Source: Cardinalis cardinalis (Eukaryota > Chordata > Aves > Passeriformes > Cardinalidae). From it: a stretch of DNA of 64,000 nucleotides. Under the pieces are notes generated by a model. The model saw only the letters and a list, made by a program, of their open reading frames with translations. It had not been told where the DNA came from and searched no databases. The stretch is taken from NCBI GenBank assembly GCA_014549065.1, contig JACDOX010000141.1:62001-126000 (forward strand), given 5' to 3'. This document shows positions 46,701-60,700 of this stretch, piece after piece. A program made the translations under genes and the position numbers. Each line of letters begins with the position of its first letter. Position 1 is the stretch's first letter.

Positions 46701-49700
46701 AACATCCAGCACTTGTCAGCTTCTATTACATGTTCCCAGAAGAGATTTTAAAATGCTGCAGAATTTAATTTCCATGTCTTCCAGGCATGGAAAAGTAAAA
46801 GCAAAAGAAAGAAAAGAAAGTGCTTCCACAGAAAAATGAAAAGCAGGACAACAATCAAAAAGAGCTACTTTTTTCCTTTTTGTTTTTTTTAAAAGGAATT
46901 TAAAAAAAAACCAAAAAACACTGCACTCTTGGGGTACAAATAGGAAGATACTGACAAGCGAGGGGAAAAAACATTTTTGCCTTAAGTTTTTTTAAAATTA
47001 TGGCAGTAGTACCTTTCTGCAAATCTCATACACCAAAAAGTGTAGCAAATGCATTTTCGTTGGTCTAGTTTTGTACCAGAACCTCAGCAAATGCACTGCT
47101 CAATTTAAAAATTGATACTAAATTTATTGTGATATTCCCTTGGTGAATAATTGTATTGTTATCACTACTGTGAAAAAAAAAGAAACTTTCACTCTGTGAA
47201 CCAAATAAAAAAGTCCTCAGTAACTGTCCAAGTGCAAATGTCAGGTGCATTACAAATGTAAGAGTAATGCTTGCATTCAGTAGTTGCATTTCAGCAACTG
47301 TTATTTGGAAAAATGTTGTTCNAGATGGCTGAAGTATAAATTTTGGAAGGAGTACTGAACTCCTACATGATAACTAGTAAGAAGGAGATGAAAATTTTAG
47401 AGGGGNAAAAAGAGTAAAAGACAAAAATTAGCCTTCTTGAGACTAATGCATTGAAGCACACGAGTTACCATGGACAAGCTAAGAGAACACATAAGCCATT
47501 TTTTTGTGTCAGTGGTGTTCCTCCATAAGACCCTAGAGCACACATACACAATAGTTCACAGTTTCGTTAATTCCTACTAGGTGTATATCTTTAACTCTCA
47601 ATTTTGATGCTCTGAGTTTGATCCCTCTGCAGCTGAGAAAATGACAAGACTTATTCCTCATTCCTTGCACAGTGGAACTCAAGTCTCTCTAACTCCCCAC
47701 TCCCACATGAGAAAGATTTGTGCCAACACATCAATGTGTGACTTGCTGCCTGTCTCAAATTGGCCATGTGATAAGATATTAGCAGGAATTTTGCATTTTA
47801 GTCACTTGAATTGGCTGAAAATTCTCCTGACATAGAATTGCCAAACAGAATATTAAGTGACAAAGTATTTAATCTAAGATCAATAGTCACCTTGGCCTGT
47901 TTTATATTCTGTTTTTTAATGGCTATCAGCTGCCTATATTCTTCATGGATTTTATAAAATCATTCATAGTGTTTAAAATATGAGGCAAAACAGCCCAAAA
48001 ACATGGTTGGTTTTTTTATCATTTTCTACTCAATCCTCCATATAAAACCACTAGGAGGAAACAGCATACTCTCACCTATGTATATGGAGAGAAAAAAATA
48101 GGTAAAAACTATTTTGTCGAGAAAGCAAACATCATGGTTATGTGAGGCCAGTAGCATTTCCTCCATTCTTCCATGTTGAATTTTAGTGCAGTGGCAGGCT
48201 ACTTAAAACAGGTTACAAAGTCACATTGCCAAATTGTTTAAGGTACTTATCAGAAATTAATGCACAGTCACAACCTAAAATGAAAATAATTTGTNTATTA
48301 AGTATAACAATTTCTCAATCCTTCTCCATAAGGAACCTAACCACTCAGCTGAATCAAATTTAATTTTGCTGCCTCTACAGTATTGTTCTTCTTATTTCCT
48401 CTTTTTGGAGTAATTGGAAACCCAGAATAGCCCTTTTTCCCCAAAGGTGAGACTTTACTTTCACAAACTGTCAAAAAAGCTTCTTATAAATTCATATTGC
48501 TATTTTGATGTAATACTTTTTCACTAATTATTGTAAATCAATAATTTAAAATATATTCAACACTTTTTTCTATGCATTTACATCTCCTATGAAAAATCTT
48601 TTTAATATAGCTTATTTATGAAATTGACATCCAAGTGTCAAAATAACCATGAAGGCTTAAATTTTCACACATTGAATTGAGGATTCAATCTGCCTTGGGG
48701 CACTTGGAATGTTTTTTGCCCTGAAAGAGTGTATATAAAATTATAATTAAGTCCTATTAATGCTGGATTTTCATGCCTAGGACTAGTATAATGTTAAGCC
48801 TGTAAGAAATACAAAGTTTTCTGCTATTAACAGAGACATTCAATGTTAAAGATTAAATAAGCAAGCAAGACTAAATTTATTTACATCATTAGCTTAGAAT
48901 AAAAGCCTAATGTATTGAACAACAACATATTCAAATTACAGCTCTATGAGTCAGGGCTCCTTATGTAAGAATATTAAGTAAGGTAGCCTGTAGTTACTAC
49001 ATAAAGGAGAATAACTCTTACAGTATTAGAGCAATTAACTTCAAATTCATATTGACTGTTATTCCATTTTTCTTTAATAAACCATATTGATTGACTACTA
49101 AGGAATATTAAGCAGGAAATACAGTGAGATATTTTGCCAGATGCTAAAATTTATTTCCATATTTAGCATTGATTACAAAGGAAATTTATTTACTCTGTTA
49201 ATGACTTTGTAACTGTTAAGTGAGCATTTTATCTGATACTCTTATTATAACACACAAACCTTTGAGGACAGGAAGCAATAAACATGATGAAAGTTAAGAC
49301 CATTCCACTCTGAAGCAACTTGCAAAAATCCAATCTGAACACAAGCTTGGGAACTAAGCCTACTAAGTTGAAAAGATATTCCCAAAGTAAATAGAGATTG
49401 ACCTCTGCTCACCATGTTTTCTTTAAGAATCAAGCACTACAAATCCAGATTTGTATGGAGAATATCAGCCTGCAAATGTCCCCTACTTGCTATTCATATG
49501 GCCAAATTTAAACACTATTTCCAAGTTCCTTTTGAATACTAACAACATAAAAAGATCTAACTGAAGATACAAGCATGGCTGTCACTCAGTGTGGCATTTA
49601 CACCAAAGAACAAAAAATAACTCCTCTGCTTTATTTACAAGTAGGGTCACCTAACAAAATCAAAGTGCAAAATACTGGGATTTCCTCACTCTTATTTTAA

Positions 49701-52700
49701 NCAGCTTTGCAACAACAGTCAAAAGAGAAGGAAAATTCTTCTCTTTTAGAGGTAAATAAAAGGATTTAGAAGACTAACTTAGAAAGGATGTAAGCAGTGT
49801 TTGGACTGTTCAGCTGTTGATATTTTTTAATATTAAATAAAACATATAATTTTCATTCATAATTTTAATGTCACTACTCTGTACTATCCTACTAAGTCAG
49901 TCTGCCATTTTCCAAAAAGTACTGAAGTAAGAGGAAACAATTTACCCTCTCATGGCTGAAGAAGCAGAGGCTGTGTGTACATTTTACTGATAGCATCCTA
50001 GTCTCCTTATGATTGTCTTCCAACACTCTGCTTAAAGCTCTCCTTTACTGGTATGCTGTGACAACAAATGAAAAAACTCTGATAATAGGCTGCAGATCCA
50101 CTTATATTGCTAATGCAGGCCAAACATTATTTTCTGGCATTCAATCATTTGTAGTCACAATAATACTACTTTACTACATTTTTTCTTTTTTGCTACCCTA
50201 CTGGTGAAATCTTAACTGCATTAGCTATACTACAGCCAAGAGAGCTTGAGTAAAATTAGGCTCTTCCTCCTGTTTGCTGCTCTATAAACACATGATGCTC
50301 CACTCATTCCCAAGAATTTATTTTATATAGGAATTCAAACTGCAAAATGCAGTTATGGTTGAATCATTAAAAAAGTCAAATTAATCTTCCATTTAGTGCA
50401 AATGGTATGATTTACTGTGCTCCAGAACATCTCTTTTTTTCTGAAATAGATTGTGGAGAGAATAATCTTTCACTCCCCTGTATCAAGTTCCTTACAGTGC
50501 AAAAAATTACCATGCCTGCCCTCTCAAAAGTTCTTTGTTGGGATGAATAACTGGGGCTGGGGACACCATTGCAGTCTTAGTGCTATCTCAGAGAGAAGAC
50601 CTGAAATGCAGGGACTGGAAATATACCTTTTTCCACATCATAAAGCTATCAGTTTGACATCATTGGCTTTCAAACACTGGCAGCTGAGACCTACCACTGC
50701 CACATGCAATTTATGCATGAGGTTTTCAAAATTAGCGTGCATCCCTAAAGACATCAGTGAAATTTCTGCCTTTTAGTGGACCTGGCATTTTTTTGAAAAA
50801 TAAACCTAGTTTAGTTACCCTGGGTTTTCCAGACAGCAAATCTGCAGTCAAATGTCTTAGTATGTTTGAAGTCTAGGATGTAGCATAAAGTCAGTGTTAC
50901 AGAAATTGTGAACAAGTTGGTATTTCTGAGATGTTATGACTTTTTACCTTCTAAAATATATTTTAGTGTTAATTTACTTCGTATTTGAGACAGACTTCCT
51001 ATACACTTTGAGTTCTTGGACCTCTAGTGATAATTGCAGAGTAAATACCTTTGAAACCTCCTCCCCAGCCTTTACTGAGTTCCTAGCAAAGGGGAAAAAA
51101 TAGGGTGCAGGAGGCACAAGTCTTCCAGAATTTTAAAAAAGGAATTTTATTAATAGAAATTATTCTTGGTTTCAATTTTTACAGCCTTGTACTTGAAAAC
51201 TGCTGGGCAACAGCCTTATCTCATTTAACCATATTAAAGGTAGTGATGCCAGTACGAAAACACACTTTCTGCAGCCAATAGGAAGAAAATGGGGAGGGGA
51301 GAAGATGAACCTTACTTTGAAGTGAGTTTCTAATAATTCATTACTTTCAGAAAAAAAAAGGAACGTATTTCCCTGCTTATAATTTTCCAAAATACAGGCA
51401 TAAAGAAATCATAAGTATTAAACATTAGCAATGTTGAGAGACTGTGGCAAAAGGTCATTATTTGGAGCCACTGTGTTAAGAATTATCTTTGCACTTAATT
51501 ATATCTTATTTGATAAAATTCTCAAAAATGAAGGCTTCCAAGTCTGCTAGAGCTATCTTGATCATATTTATGAAATGCATCAATATGAAATTATTCACTT
51601 CCATCATGGCTGCTAGCAAGACGTAATGCTGTTCAGTGGGAGGTTCAAAGCATCTGCTGTGAAAAGCACAGGAGCTGATAAGCAGTGACAATTTATGCTT
51701 CCATTGATTTTGTATAAATCAGGAAAGAGAAAGAAAGAAATATTTTCATTCGAGATGGCAGGAGGATGAAAAGTAGAATATATGAATTACCATATATCGG
51801 AAGCACTACAATTAGCAAAATTGGTCTGGATGACCTGGAACTATCCTGTGGATATCAACTGAACACATAATAGATAGATAACACTAAATGAAAGCAAAAA
51901 GACCCTAGAAACTATGAAAGAGAACTATCATGTCATACTAGTACCAGTCAATATTTTTCAAGCGCAAAATGCAAAACTTAAGGAGATCAAGGATTTCATA
52001 ATCCTCCCTATCATACAGTCAAGCAACTTCCAAAAATTCAAAACTGAAAATATTTTTTAATTTTCCTCCTGAATTGCAAATTTTCCTGAAACTCTAAATA
52101 TATTCTAAAAGTTGTCATAACCCAACAAGGGAATATCTTGAAATAAGTTTACAGGTGTGGTGACAGAAACTAAGCAGCATCTCCTTTCACACCAATAAGG
52201 AAAAACACATATGATTTGTGAGCTCTTAACATTCTTGTGCCACTGTCTGTGACAACAGCTGGGTACCACTAAAGGGGAAAAAGGTTGAACACATGGCATT
52301 TTAAATGGGGGTGGGGGGTAAGTAGTGTTAGCTGTTGTAATCACACTATTAATCACAACCATTTTGAGTGGCTATTGGTCATTCAACTGCTTATCATATG
52401 AACAATGAGGACACAGGTTATCAATAACAAATTCTTCCAATATATAGAAAATATTCCATTTTTTCTCTGTGTTTTCTTTTTCCCCCGTGCTTTTTTTTTG
52501 TCCCCTCTCCCTAATAAGAATTTAGGGATTTTGAATTTCACACTGTTTCTTCAGGCAACATCATTTGGTAGCAATGACGTATTTTGATTTCTTGGTCACA
52601 CAGTTCAATTTACTAGTTTTAAGAAGCAAAATAATGCATTTCAGATTTTTTTTAAAAGCATATGTTCTATTGCTAAGTGTAAAGCACCCTAAACAATTTG

Positions 52701-53439
52701 AATCATAGAGTAAAAGTATTGATTTTTACCTTCAGGAAAAAAAAAACACACCAAGTCAAAACAAAACAGAAAAACTGACCTGTCCTGTACTTTCCTATTC
52801 TTTCATTTACAAATAATAAAATTCAACTGAAGAAACTGCTGTAATCAAGTACTAATGTACTTATTTTTATAAATAAGTTTGTATACACATGGAGCACATA
52901 TATCCTCTGTTGATGTTGTCATGACTATACACTGTGCATCTAGATCAAGACCATAAACAATTCAACGCTGCATTCTGTCTAAATGGGTCACTTATAATGA
53001 GAAAGCATGACATTTACATGTAAGAAGCAGATTGATCAGGGAGCAGAAAAACAGAATATGGCATCAGTGGAGAAAAATATGCCTTTACAGGCAATTTATG
53101 CTAAATTATTTGGCAGCTTTCTATATCCTCCTCAAAGAATGGAAGTGAATTGAAAAAATGTAAAATGAAAGGAATAAAAATTTAACACAGCAAATATTCA
53201 CTAGAATTACCCTTTGTGCTTGCAGTAAAGAAAAATGAAAAAAGCCTTGGTTCCTTTCAGTACCATTATGTCTCTAGTACAGAATAACACTTAAGTGAAA
53301 AGACTGAAAACACTGTGTCTCCCAAAGTGCCACACATTAATCAATTGTCCACAATTACTTTAAATTGGACTTTTAAGTGCTAATATATCCCATAACATTC
53401 AGTTGTTTTCATTCAGAAGCCGTGGAACAGAAATGCTCT
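43741..53439. other. AT-rich non-coding DNA, no gene seen
   Basis: No gene or named repeat in about 9.7 kb. Short open frames are frequent (for example 46352-46672 plus, 106 codons; 50453-50776 plus, 107 codons) but none is recognisable. A possible splice-bounded open segment is noted at 44808-44916. A-rich simple runs lie near 46893-46920 and 51722-51742. Ambiguous single bases occur at 45544, 45880, 47322, 47406, 48295 and 49701. Confidence 0.6.
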
Positions 53440-54490
53440 GAACATGCTGTGTACATCTTGCTAAAGCAATTTCAGCTGCAGCCTGCAAAATTAATTTCTG
53501 CAAATCTATGCCGTGCAAATATTGGAATGATAGCAAGTCTGCTGCAACACATTACAAAACCAAAATGGCAAAAATGCAGAGGGAAATTTCAATACTGCCA
53601 AATACATACAAAATACACCCCAGGTCTTTGTTCAGACTGGATTCTCATTCAAGGTGTAAATACTGGTTACATTGTTAGATATCCAACTGCAACCAGCTCC
53701 AAATATTCTGTGAGTAGCTCTCTCATAGTTCACACTAGACTCCCTTGACCCAGCTAGACAAGCGTGAAAACGTGAAATAAATGAACATTAACAAAGGCTA
53801 CTCTGGAAAGCAGGCTGCATTAAATGCTTGTAACATTATTCGTATAGATGCAAAATTTGCTACCTAGATTCTTTTTATACCAGATATCAGCTGGCAGTCA
53901 CTCTTTCAATGCTATGTGCTACTGCAGAGAAAAAAATGAAGTAAATAATATGAAAATAATATGTCTTTCCCATCTGCCACATACAGATATTCCCCAACCT
54001 TACAGCACGCTGCTAAGGCAAATAAAGAACAGCAAAATAATTATCTCCATGCAAAGAAAAAGCAATTTTAACACAATACCTTTCTGTGTTTGTCCCTCTT
54101 CCATATTCTCTTCCATGGCTACCTTTCTTCACTAGAAACAGCTACAGAGAATTAATCAAAAGCTTCAGTCAGATGTAGGAAAAAGTGTGGATTTTTTTTT
54201 CCCTGGGAAGCTCCAACGGCAGAGGCTTAGGCAAGTCCTCAGAGCTTAGCTAAGGCTCCCTCACTCTCCTTGTTTGCTTGGAGACAGGCTGTCAAGTGTA
54301 ATTTCATTCAAATTACTCTTCCGTGAAGATTATCAATTTTTCTTCTCAAAGCTGCCCATTGTGTACCACTGTAAGCAGGTATTCAAATGAACAGCCTGTG
54401 AATTTTGGGGGGAAATTTGGTCTGAGCCCTTATAGCAATGACACCGATTCATAAGCCTCACTTTGCATATAAAATGGAGTAAAGAAATCG
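53440..54490. other. Complex non-coding stretch, candidate conserved element
   Basis: The sequence has fewer simple runs and contains homeodomain-type ATTA cores and long balanced blocks, for example near 53465-53560 and 54290-54480. A 123-codon plus frame (53377-53748) has no recognisable domain. Conservation cannot be judged from one sequence, so this is a weak suggestion only. Confidence 0.3.
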
Positions 54491-54655
54491 AGGTTTGTAT
54501 TGAAATCTGTGTTTAAATTGGAAACAGGCTGTACTGAAAACAGATGGAGGAGCGTCCTCCTAAGGGGAAGCAGACCACCAACCCATAATTCCCCCTATTT
54601 GCTACTGAAGTGGGAAAGCCCAAATGCCTGTGGGTTCTTTATGCTGTATTACTTG

Positions 54656-54694
54656 TCTTTCTCTCTCTCTCCCCCCGCCTCTCCCCCTCCTCCT
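54656..54694. repeat. CT/C-rich low-complexity tract
   Basis: TCTTTCTCTCTCTCT followed by CCCCCCGCCTCTCCCCCTCC: a polypyrimidine tract. No 3' splice site with an exon is apparent after it on the plus strand. Confidence 0.85.
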
Positions 54695-57349
54695 GTATCA
54701 GCACATTTAAGAATAATATGACTCTTCATTTCTCTTCTTCTTATCATCTGTATCATCAGGAACTAACCACAAATATACAGTAATACACAGTATTCTAAAA
54801 AATATCTTTATAGCAATACAATTTTGCATGTATGTATATGTGTTTACACAAGCACAATTCAACACAAGACACTAATCACTGCAAATTTTATGCACTGTAC
54901 ACATCCTCATTGTCACAGTAAACAGAAATTTAGAGGCAGTTCAGAGGTTTAAAGCAATTCTTGCATCAATTCTTTTTCAGATTCCTCATATCTCAAATTA
55001 GCTTTCTTCAAAGCTCTTTTAAAATAACCAGATCTTAAAATGGTGAAGCACCACATGTGGGTATGTACACAAGGAAGCACATACAGACACACTTCTAGAA
55101 GTTTGCTCTGGAAAAACATAGGTTAAATACACTGTGAGGGCACCTACTAATTTGGGGAGCTCTGCAGTCTGATTTGGAATGCAAATTGGACGCTGCAGTC
55201 TAGCAATAAATTAGCATTTTTGTACCTTTGTCTACAGAGCAATATCTCATCATTTTAAGACGTCCATTATTTCTCCAAAAGTGCAAACTGAACACAATTC
55301 CAATTTTTCTTTGCAGGTTTAACTTCTCATCCTTCTGGGGGAAGTGACTAAAACTGAAACAAAAATGAAAACTACTATGGCTGAAAACTCCTATTAACAT
55401 ATGATAAATAGCTCATCCATTTACTTTGTGCTATCTAAATACATTGGCTTAGTTCTGCCTTCTAAGCCACAAAAAAAAGAAAAGTTGTTTACTTTGCCTG
55501 GCTGGGTTTTGTGGGGGGTTTTGTTTAGGGAGGGGCTTTTTGAGGGGAGGTTATTGTTGGGGTTTTTGTTGTTTTTTTACCCTGTTTGCATATAAATCTG
55601 TTCAAATCTGGTTTGCATCAGAATATTTATCATGTATGAAGTTAAATGCATATATATAATTAACTGAATCATTATTTATAAGTCAACACATTTCCACCTT
55701 TTTTTTTCCCTTTTAATTAATGTTTCTAGGCCTCCATTTTCTGGAATAACAGAAAAAATTATCAATTGTTTTACTTCTCAGATATAATTGATCATTTAAA
55801 AATCAACACATTGAGANGGTCTATACATATAGAAGTGCTGCAAGCACTATAGGATGTAAGCAGCTCCCATCTTTTTAGGAATTATTCTTTCAGGCAGTTT
55901 TTTAGGAGAGGTATATTTCCTTTAAAACAGATCTCCTGTGTAAGTCTCCTCTGCTATTCTTTCTCTTGAAAATCTTTTTTTAGATAAGCATTAACAATAT
56001 TCATATTTTAAAGACAGTCTGGCAAATATTTTACCTAGGCTGGCAAATTGCGTCTAAGTTGCATTTCTCAATAGCACCAAATATTTGAGATTACCAACAT
56101 CCTCAACAGGGATGTTTGCAACAATGGAATATATAGGTCACTGATGAAACCAAATTACTTTGTTCCTTGAAACAAACATACAAACTTTTTAAAAATATAA
56201 CAGGAAACAAAAAAAAAAAGGTTGGAATGAGGTAACTGGGAGAAGATACAAGATGGTACAATATTGAGTGACAGAAAAAGGTCAGGAGGAAACAACTTGC
56301 TCAATAAAGGGACAGGACTGCAAAGAAAGTAGACCCAGAAGTAAATAAAGGCATATTACACAACATGTATTTAAGTTGTGGAAACTTGTTGTAGCAGAGG
56401 GGGATAAGAACCCAATGAAATAACAAGGAGAATCTGAATCCCGAGGATTCATGGATATGAAGTCCCTGAGCTGCAGATTACTAGGGAGTAGAGGAATATT
56501 TTGTGAAAAAGTTTTAGCCATTTCTTATACTAATTCCAAGACAGAATGCTTTTGGCACAAAAAGATGAGATGTTGAGCTGAATGAATCCTTGATCTTACT
56601 TCCCATTATGGTCATTTTCACATCAGGTTCACACACATCTTAATTTTAATGACAGGATTTTTAACTTTCTAAAAAGACTACTACCCTCACATGCCAAAAG
56701 TTAAGATGAAAACAATGTAATTGATGAAACAAAGCGTAAAATTGACAAAAAAATGGCTTGAAGTTTTATTCCCACNCCTACAATACTCCATTTTTCATTG
56801 TAAATATTATTGTTAATGAAAATTCCGACAGCTTCTCCTGTTAAACAGCAACTCCTCCAAACTATGTAAGTGCCAAAGCTCCTTCACAGAACTCTACTTA
56901 GTTTCAGGTGCTGTAAACTGGTCATCCACACAGCTTGTGTGAGAGTGAGCAACAGAGAGAATGTGAAAGAGATTTCATGTAAGCTTCTTTCATATTTAAC
57001 TGCACTTTATTAACAAAGGTTGAAACATAAATCTGTCTCCTGAATGTTTCTTTAGAACTGCTCCAAGGACCTTTCAAGATTAAATTATGAATAGATGTTA
57101 ATCCTAAAGCCAAAGAACAGAAAAGCTCTGCAAGTCTTACGTAGAATAACAAACCAAAGCAGAAAATGCCAACTGCATGTCACTTTCTAAGCAGCAACCA
57201 CAGAGGCTTTCTTTCTTCAGTATACTGGGAAACATATTTACCACCAGTGACACATAAGCTACTTTAAAACTGTACAGAGAAACTACACAAGCTTCTGTTT
57301 CTGGAAACACTTCTAGCACAGAAAAGAGCTATGTTAGCGGGAACTACAT
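54695..57349. other. AT-rich non-coding DNA, no gene seen
   Basis: No gene. It includes a G/T-rich stretch (55504-55562), T-rich runs near 55698-55712, A-rich runs near 56208-56219 and ambiguous bases at 55817 and 56776. Confidence 0.6.
55504..55562 (+). repeat. G/T-rich low-complexity tract
   Basis: G runs of 3, 6, 3, 4 and 4 separated by T-rich spacers of 6, 9, 1 and about 7 bases. It is near the pattern of a G-quadruplex but one spacer exceeds the usual 7-base limit. Confidence 0.7.
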
Positions 57350-57790
57350 TCGACTGCCTAAAATTCCCTTTTAATGTGAAATGAGATTATTGGTGCAAGT
57401 GATCATTGGACAACCATGCCAATTGTAAATGGCAAGGCAAGACAGAACATCCAACTGTATAATGAGACTAAATAAACAGTTAATCAAGAGAATAATTGGA
57501 AGCTGATGACATTAAGGGATCCCCTGGTGTCCATTATGATATTATAAAATGTAGCTGAGCACTTACAGCTTTAAACAGCATGACAAACACCTGACTTTTA
57601 CTCCCAGTTTTGTATGGCCTTCAAATCAGTTTACCATTCCATCCTTCAGTCCTATTGATTTTCAATGACATAATAATGATAATGTTGTGGTGCAGTGATG
57701 TCTTGATCATGACAACATAATAAACTTGATTATGAATACATAATTTAAAAGCACAAAATTATTTATGTTGCTCATACTACTACCTCAATA
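57350..57790. other. Complex AT-rich stretch, candidate conserved element
   Basis: This stretch has no simple repeats and is rich in ATTA, TAAT and TGATGA-type cores (for example AATGAGATTATTGGTGC, TTGATTATGAATACATAATT). It resembles developmental enhancers in style. That is a judgement of appearance and not proof of conservation. Confidence 0.3.
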
Positions 57791-60700
57791 ACCAAGCAAG
57801 AAAAATCAAAAGCCACCTTCGATTACTTCAGCTATTTTGCCTCTGACTGCAGGAGGAAGTTGTGATGGATATGGGGAGTGAGGCAATACATGTTCTTTGT
57901 GCTTCAAGGGAATTCAATTTGGACTAATGCCAGTCAGGTCCCACAGACAGACTGCCCTTCATCAGCTGGAGTGGTGTACAGCTCACTCCTGGAAAGCATG
58001 CTCTGGTTTCATTCCATGAAAAAATATAGTGCATATATAAAAACATTTATGAAAACAGAAATTATAAAAACAATTTATGTTCTTAGAGAATATTCTATGA
58101 TGCAAAAAATACAGTAGGAAAGGAAAAGTAGGACATACATTTTAAAAGTTGACTCCTAAATTCACCTAAACACTAATGTAGATGNGCAGGTAGTAATTAT
58201 TTTATGTAAATTAGGCAGTAGATTTAGAAATCTGGAAAACACACAGAGAAGAATTAAAACTGGTGCTCCAATTTATATTTAGAGTGCTCCACAATTTATA
58301 TTTTATATTCAAAATAGAAATCTAACTATAAAATAATGGCACGTCATATTTCGTCTTTGGAATATCCCAACAGAAGGGTGTTGAAGGAAGCATTGGGAAG
58401 CTTTAAGACTTGCAAAATATCCCTAAATGTCTGCTCTGCNATATATATTTCATATCTACAAGTTCATGAGATACTTACAGAATAATAGAACAAGAGCACA
58501 TGGCCCTGAGTTTAACTCATAGCAGACACTTACACAAGTGTCCAGGGAAAGGAGAAATACCTAATGACATGAAAATTATCAGAATTAGTGGGAAAATGGA
58601 ATGTTAAGAGAGGAAGGAAGAAAGTAGAAGGCAAAATGTAATGTTAGCAGGATACTGTTGCTTACCCCACTGATGGGATTTGTATAGTTCCACTAATTCC
58701 CAATAATTATTTTTTCTGAGGAAATAACATTCATCTAGAGGAACTAACTACCAGTTTAAAACCGGCAGCTATCAAGAGATGGCAGGATGGTCATACAGCC
58801 TAAAGAAATTTCTATAACGTGAAGCCCTGTACTGAATTAAGTCCCTATTTTTTGTGCTATGTCTGGATGTCATAGTTGACAGAAAAATAATGGACATCCT
58901 TACCTTCACGACCTTACTTTATTCTCATTTCTTTCTGCATTCCTCTATATTTTAACATATCTAGAAACAGAAATTTTATTGAAGAGGAGAGTGAGAAGAC
59001 AACCTCCTTGCATATATTCTCATATTTCATACTAATAAACACTAACATCATTATCATATTCAGAAAATTAACCTCTTTGTCAAAGTCTCATCTGGTTAAA
59101 AAATTTCCTTCACTGAGAACATCTTTCACCATTGCATATGATATCCAGACTTAAAACACAAGAGATAANAAGTAACCTGCTCATATCAGTATTCAAATAT
59201 ATATTTCATATACGCTATATNGATCAAGAGGAGAAAGATAATAAAAAATGATTAACAGTACTTCTGATTCAGAATACCAATCTTAATATACTTCCAGACT
59301 ATTATCTGGAGCTATTATAAGTATCATCTGTAATTTAAAACCTTCAGTCTAACTGGATATGTGTCATGATTCTTACTGGTTTTACTTTTGAAAACAAGTA
59401 AAATTTTCCAGAGTAAAATTAGTTAACACAGTCAATATAATTCCTCTAAAATTGTGAAGAGCTTCAATCATTTTGATACGTACGACTAGGAAAATTATGC
59501 CTTTTATATCTTGGGATCAAAATTAGTTGTCCATATTCCCAAAGGAATATGTTACTCATTTGCTAAGGTTGAGCTCTGAAAAGATGCTCCTGGTTGTCAG
59601 ATTGATGAAGAACAATGAACTGAACATGAATTCCAGTATAATTGAGGGAGATGCCCAATAATACATTTCTACATAGAGATTTCTAAGTGTCATGGCTAGA
59701 TTCTCCACATGGATGCTCTAGACTTTAGCAGTAAGACCATAAGTATATTTAAAGCCCAACAACTGATAGCTGTTGGCATCCCCTTTCAAAACCGGACACC
59801 ATGACATAAGCACAGCGTTGTGATCATCCAACAGAGCCTACTTCACCCCAGAGAGTGCTATAGGAAGTTGATATACTAATAAATATTCATACAGATGTAT
59901 ATTAGATCAAGTGATTATAAAAAGAACATTTCACATGTTGCATACTCAACACATACAGTTCTAGCAGACTGCTTCTATCAGGGGACTAGGACTGCACTAC
60001 TTTCAGAAGTCTTCTCCAATCCAAATCACTGTGATTGTATTCTAACATTTCCTACTGATATAACTATCACTGAAATATTTCATACAGGTTTTGGTGCCAT
60101 CAGTGGAAAGTTGCTGCTGAAAACTGGAAGTACTTAAAAACTGGCCACAGGCATGCCTNCAACTTAAAAACGTACAGTGTTAGCATGGTAAATTTAAGAA
60201 TAGAGGTAAGGAGCACCTACATTATACCAGAATATCTAAAAGAAAACAGATCTAATGGGAAGTTGTTAAAGTTAAATCAATCTTAGTGGAATTTGAAACT
60301 AGACATTGGAGAATAGAAATTATATTCAAATTATTTCTTCCAAACACTAGAGAAATTAGCCAAGATTGGATTCTTGGACCCACAAACACAAAACTAAATC
60401 TTAATCTGTATTTTCTTACCTTAAAATTTTTTAAAATTTATTTATAAAAACTTTATTTTATATATATTTTTAAAATAGAATCTTTCATTTAATTAGGTCA
60501 TAGGATTTCTCTGATTAATACTTGCATTGTGCAGGAGTTTAGACTAAATGACCACATTAGACCCTTCTGAATTTTAATCACTTAATTATTTAAAGCTGTA
60601 ATCATGTTTGCTGAGAGATTTCACACCTTAATGTGCTCTGAGATTCCCTTGACTTTTGTAGTTTTTGTACAAAGTGCTCATTCAAATATCTTCACAATTT

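Noticed and set aside
53377..53748. 123-codon plus-strand open frame
   Set aside because: No domain, no promoter or splice context, ordinary amino-acid mix for AT-rich chance translation. The underlying DNA is noted only as a possible conserved element.
54656..54694. Polypyrimidine tract as a 3' splice site
   Set aside because: The following AG positions are not followed by a convincing open or conserved exon.
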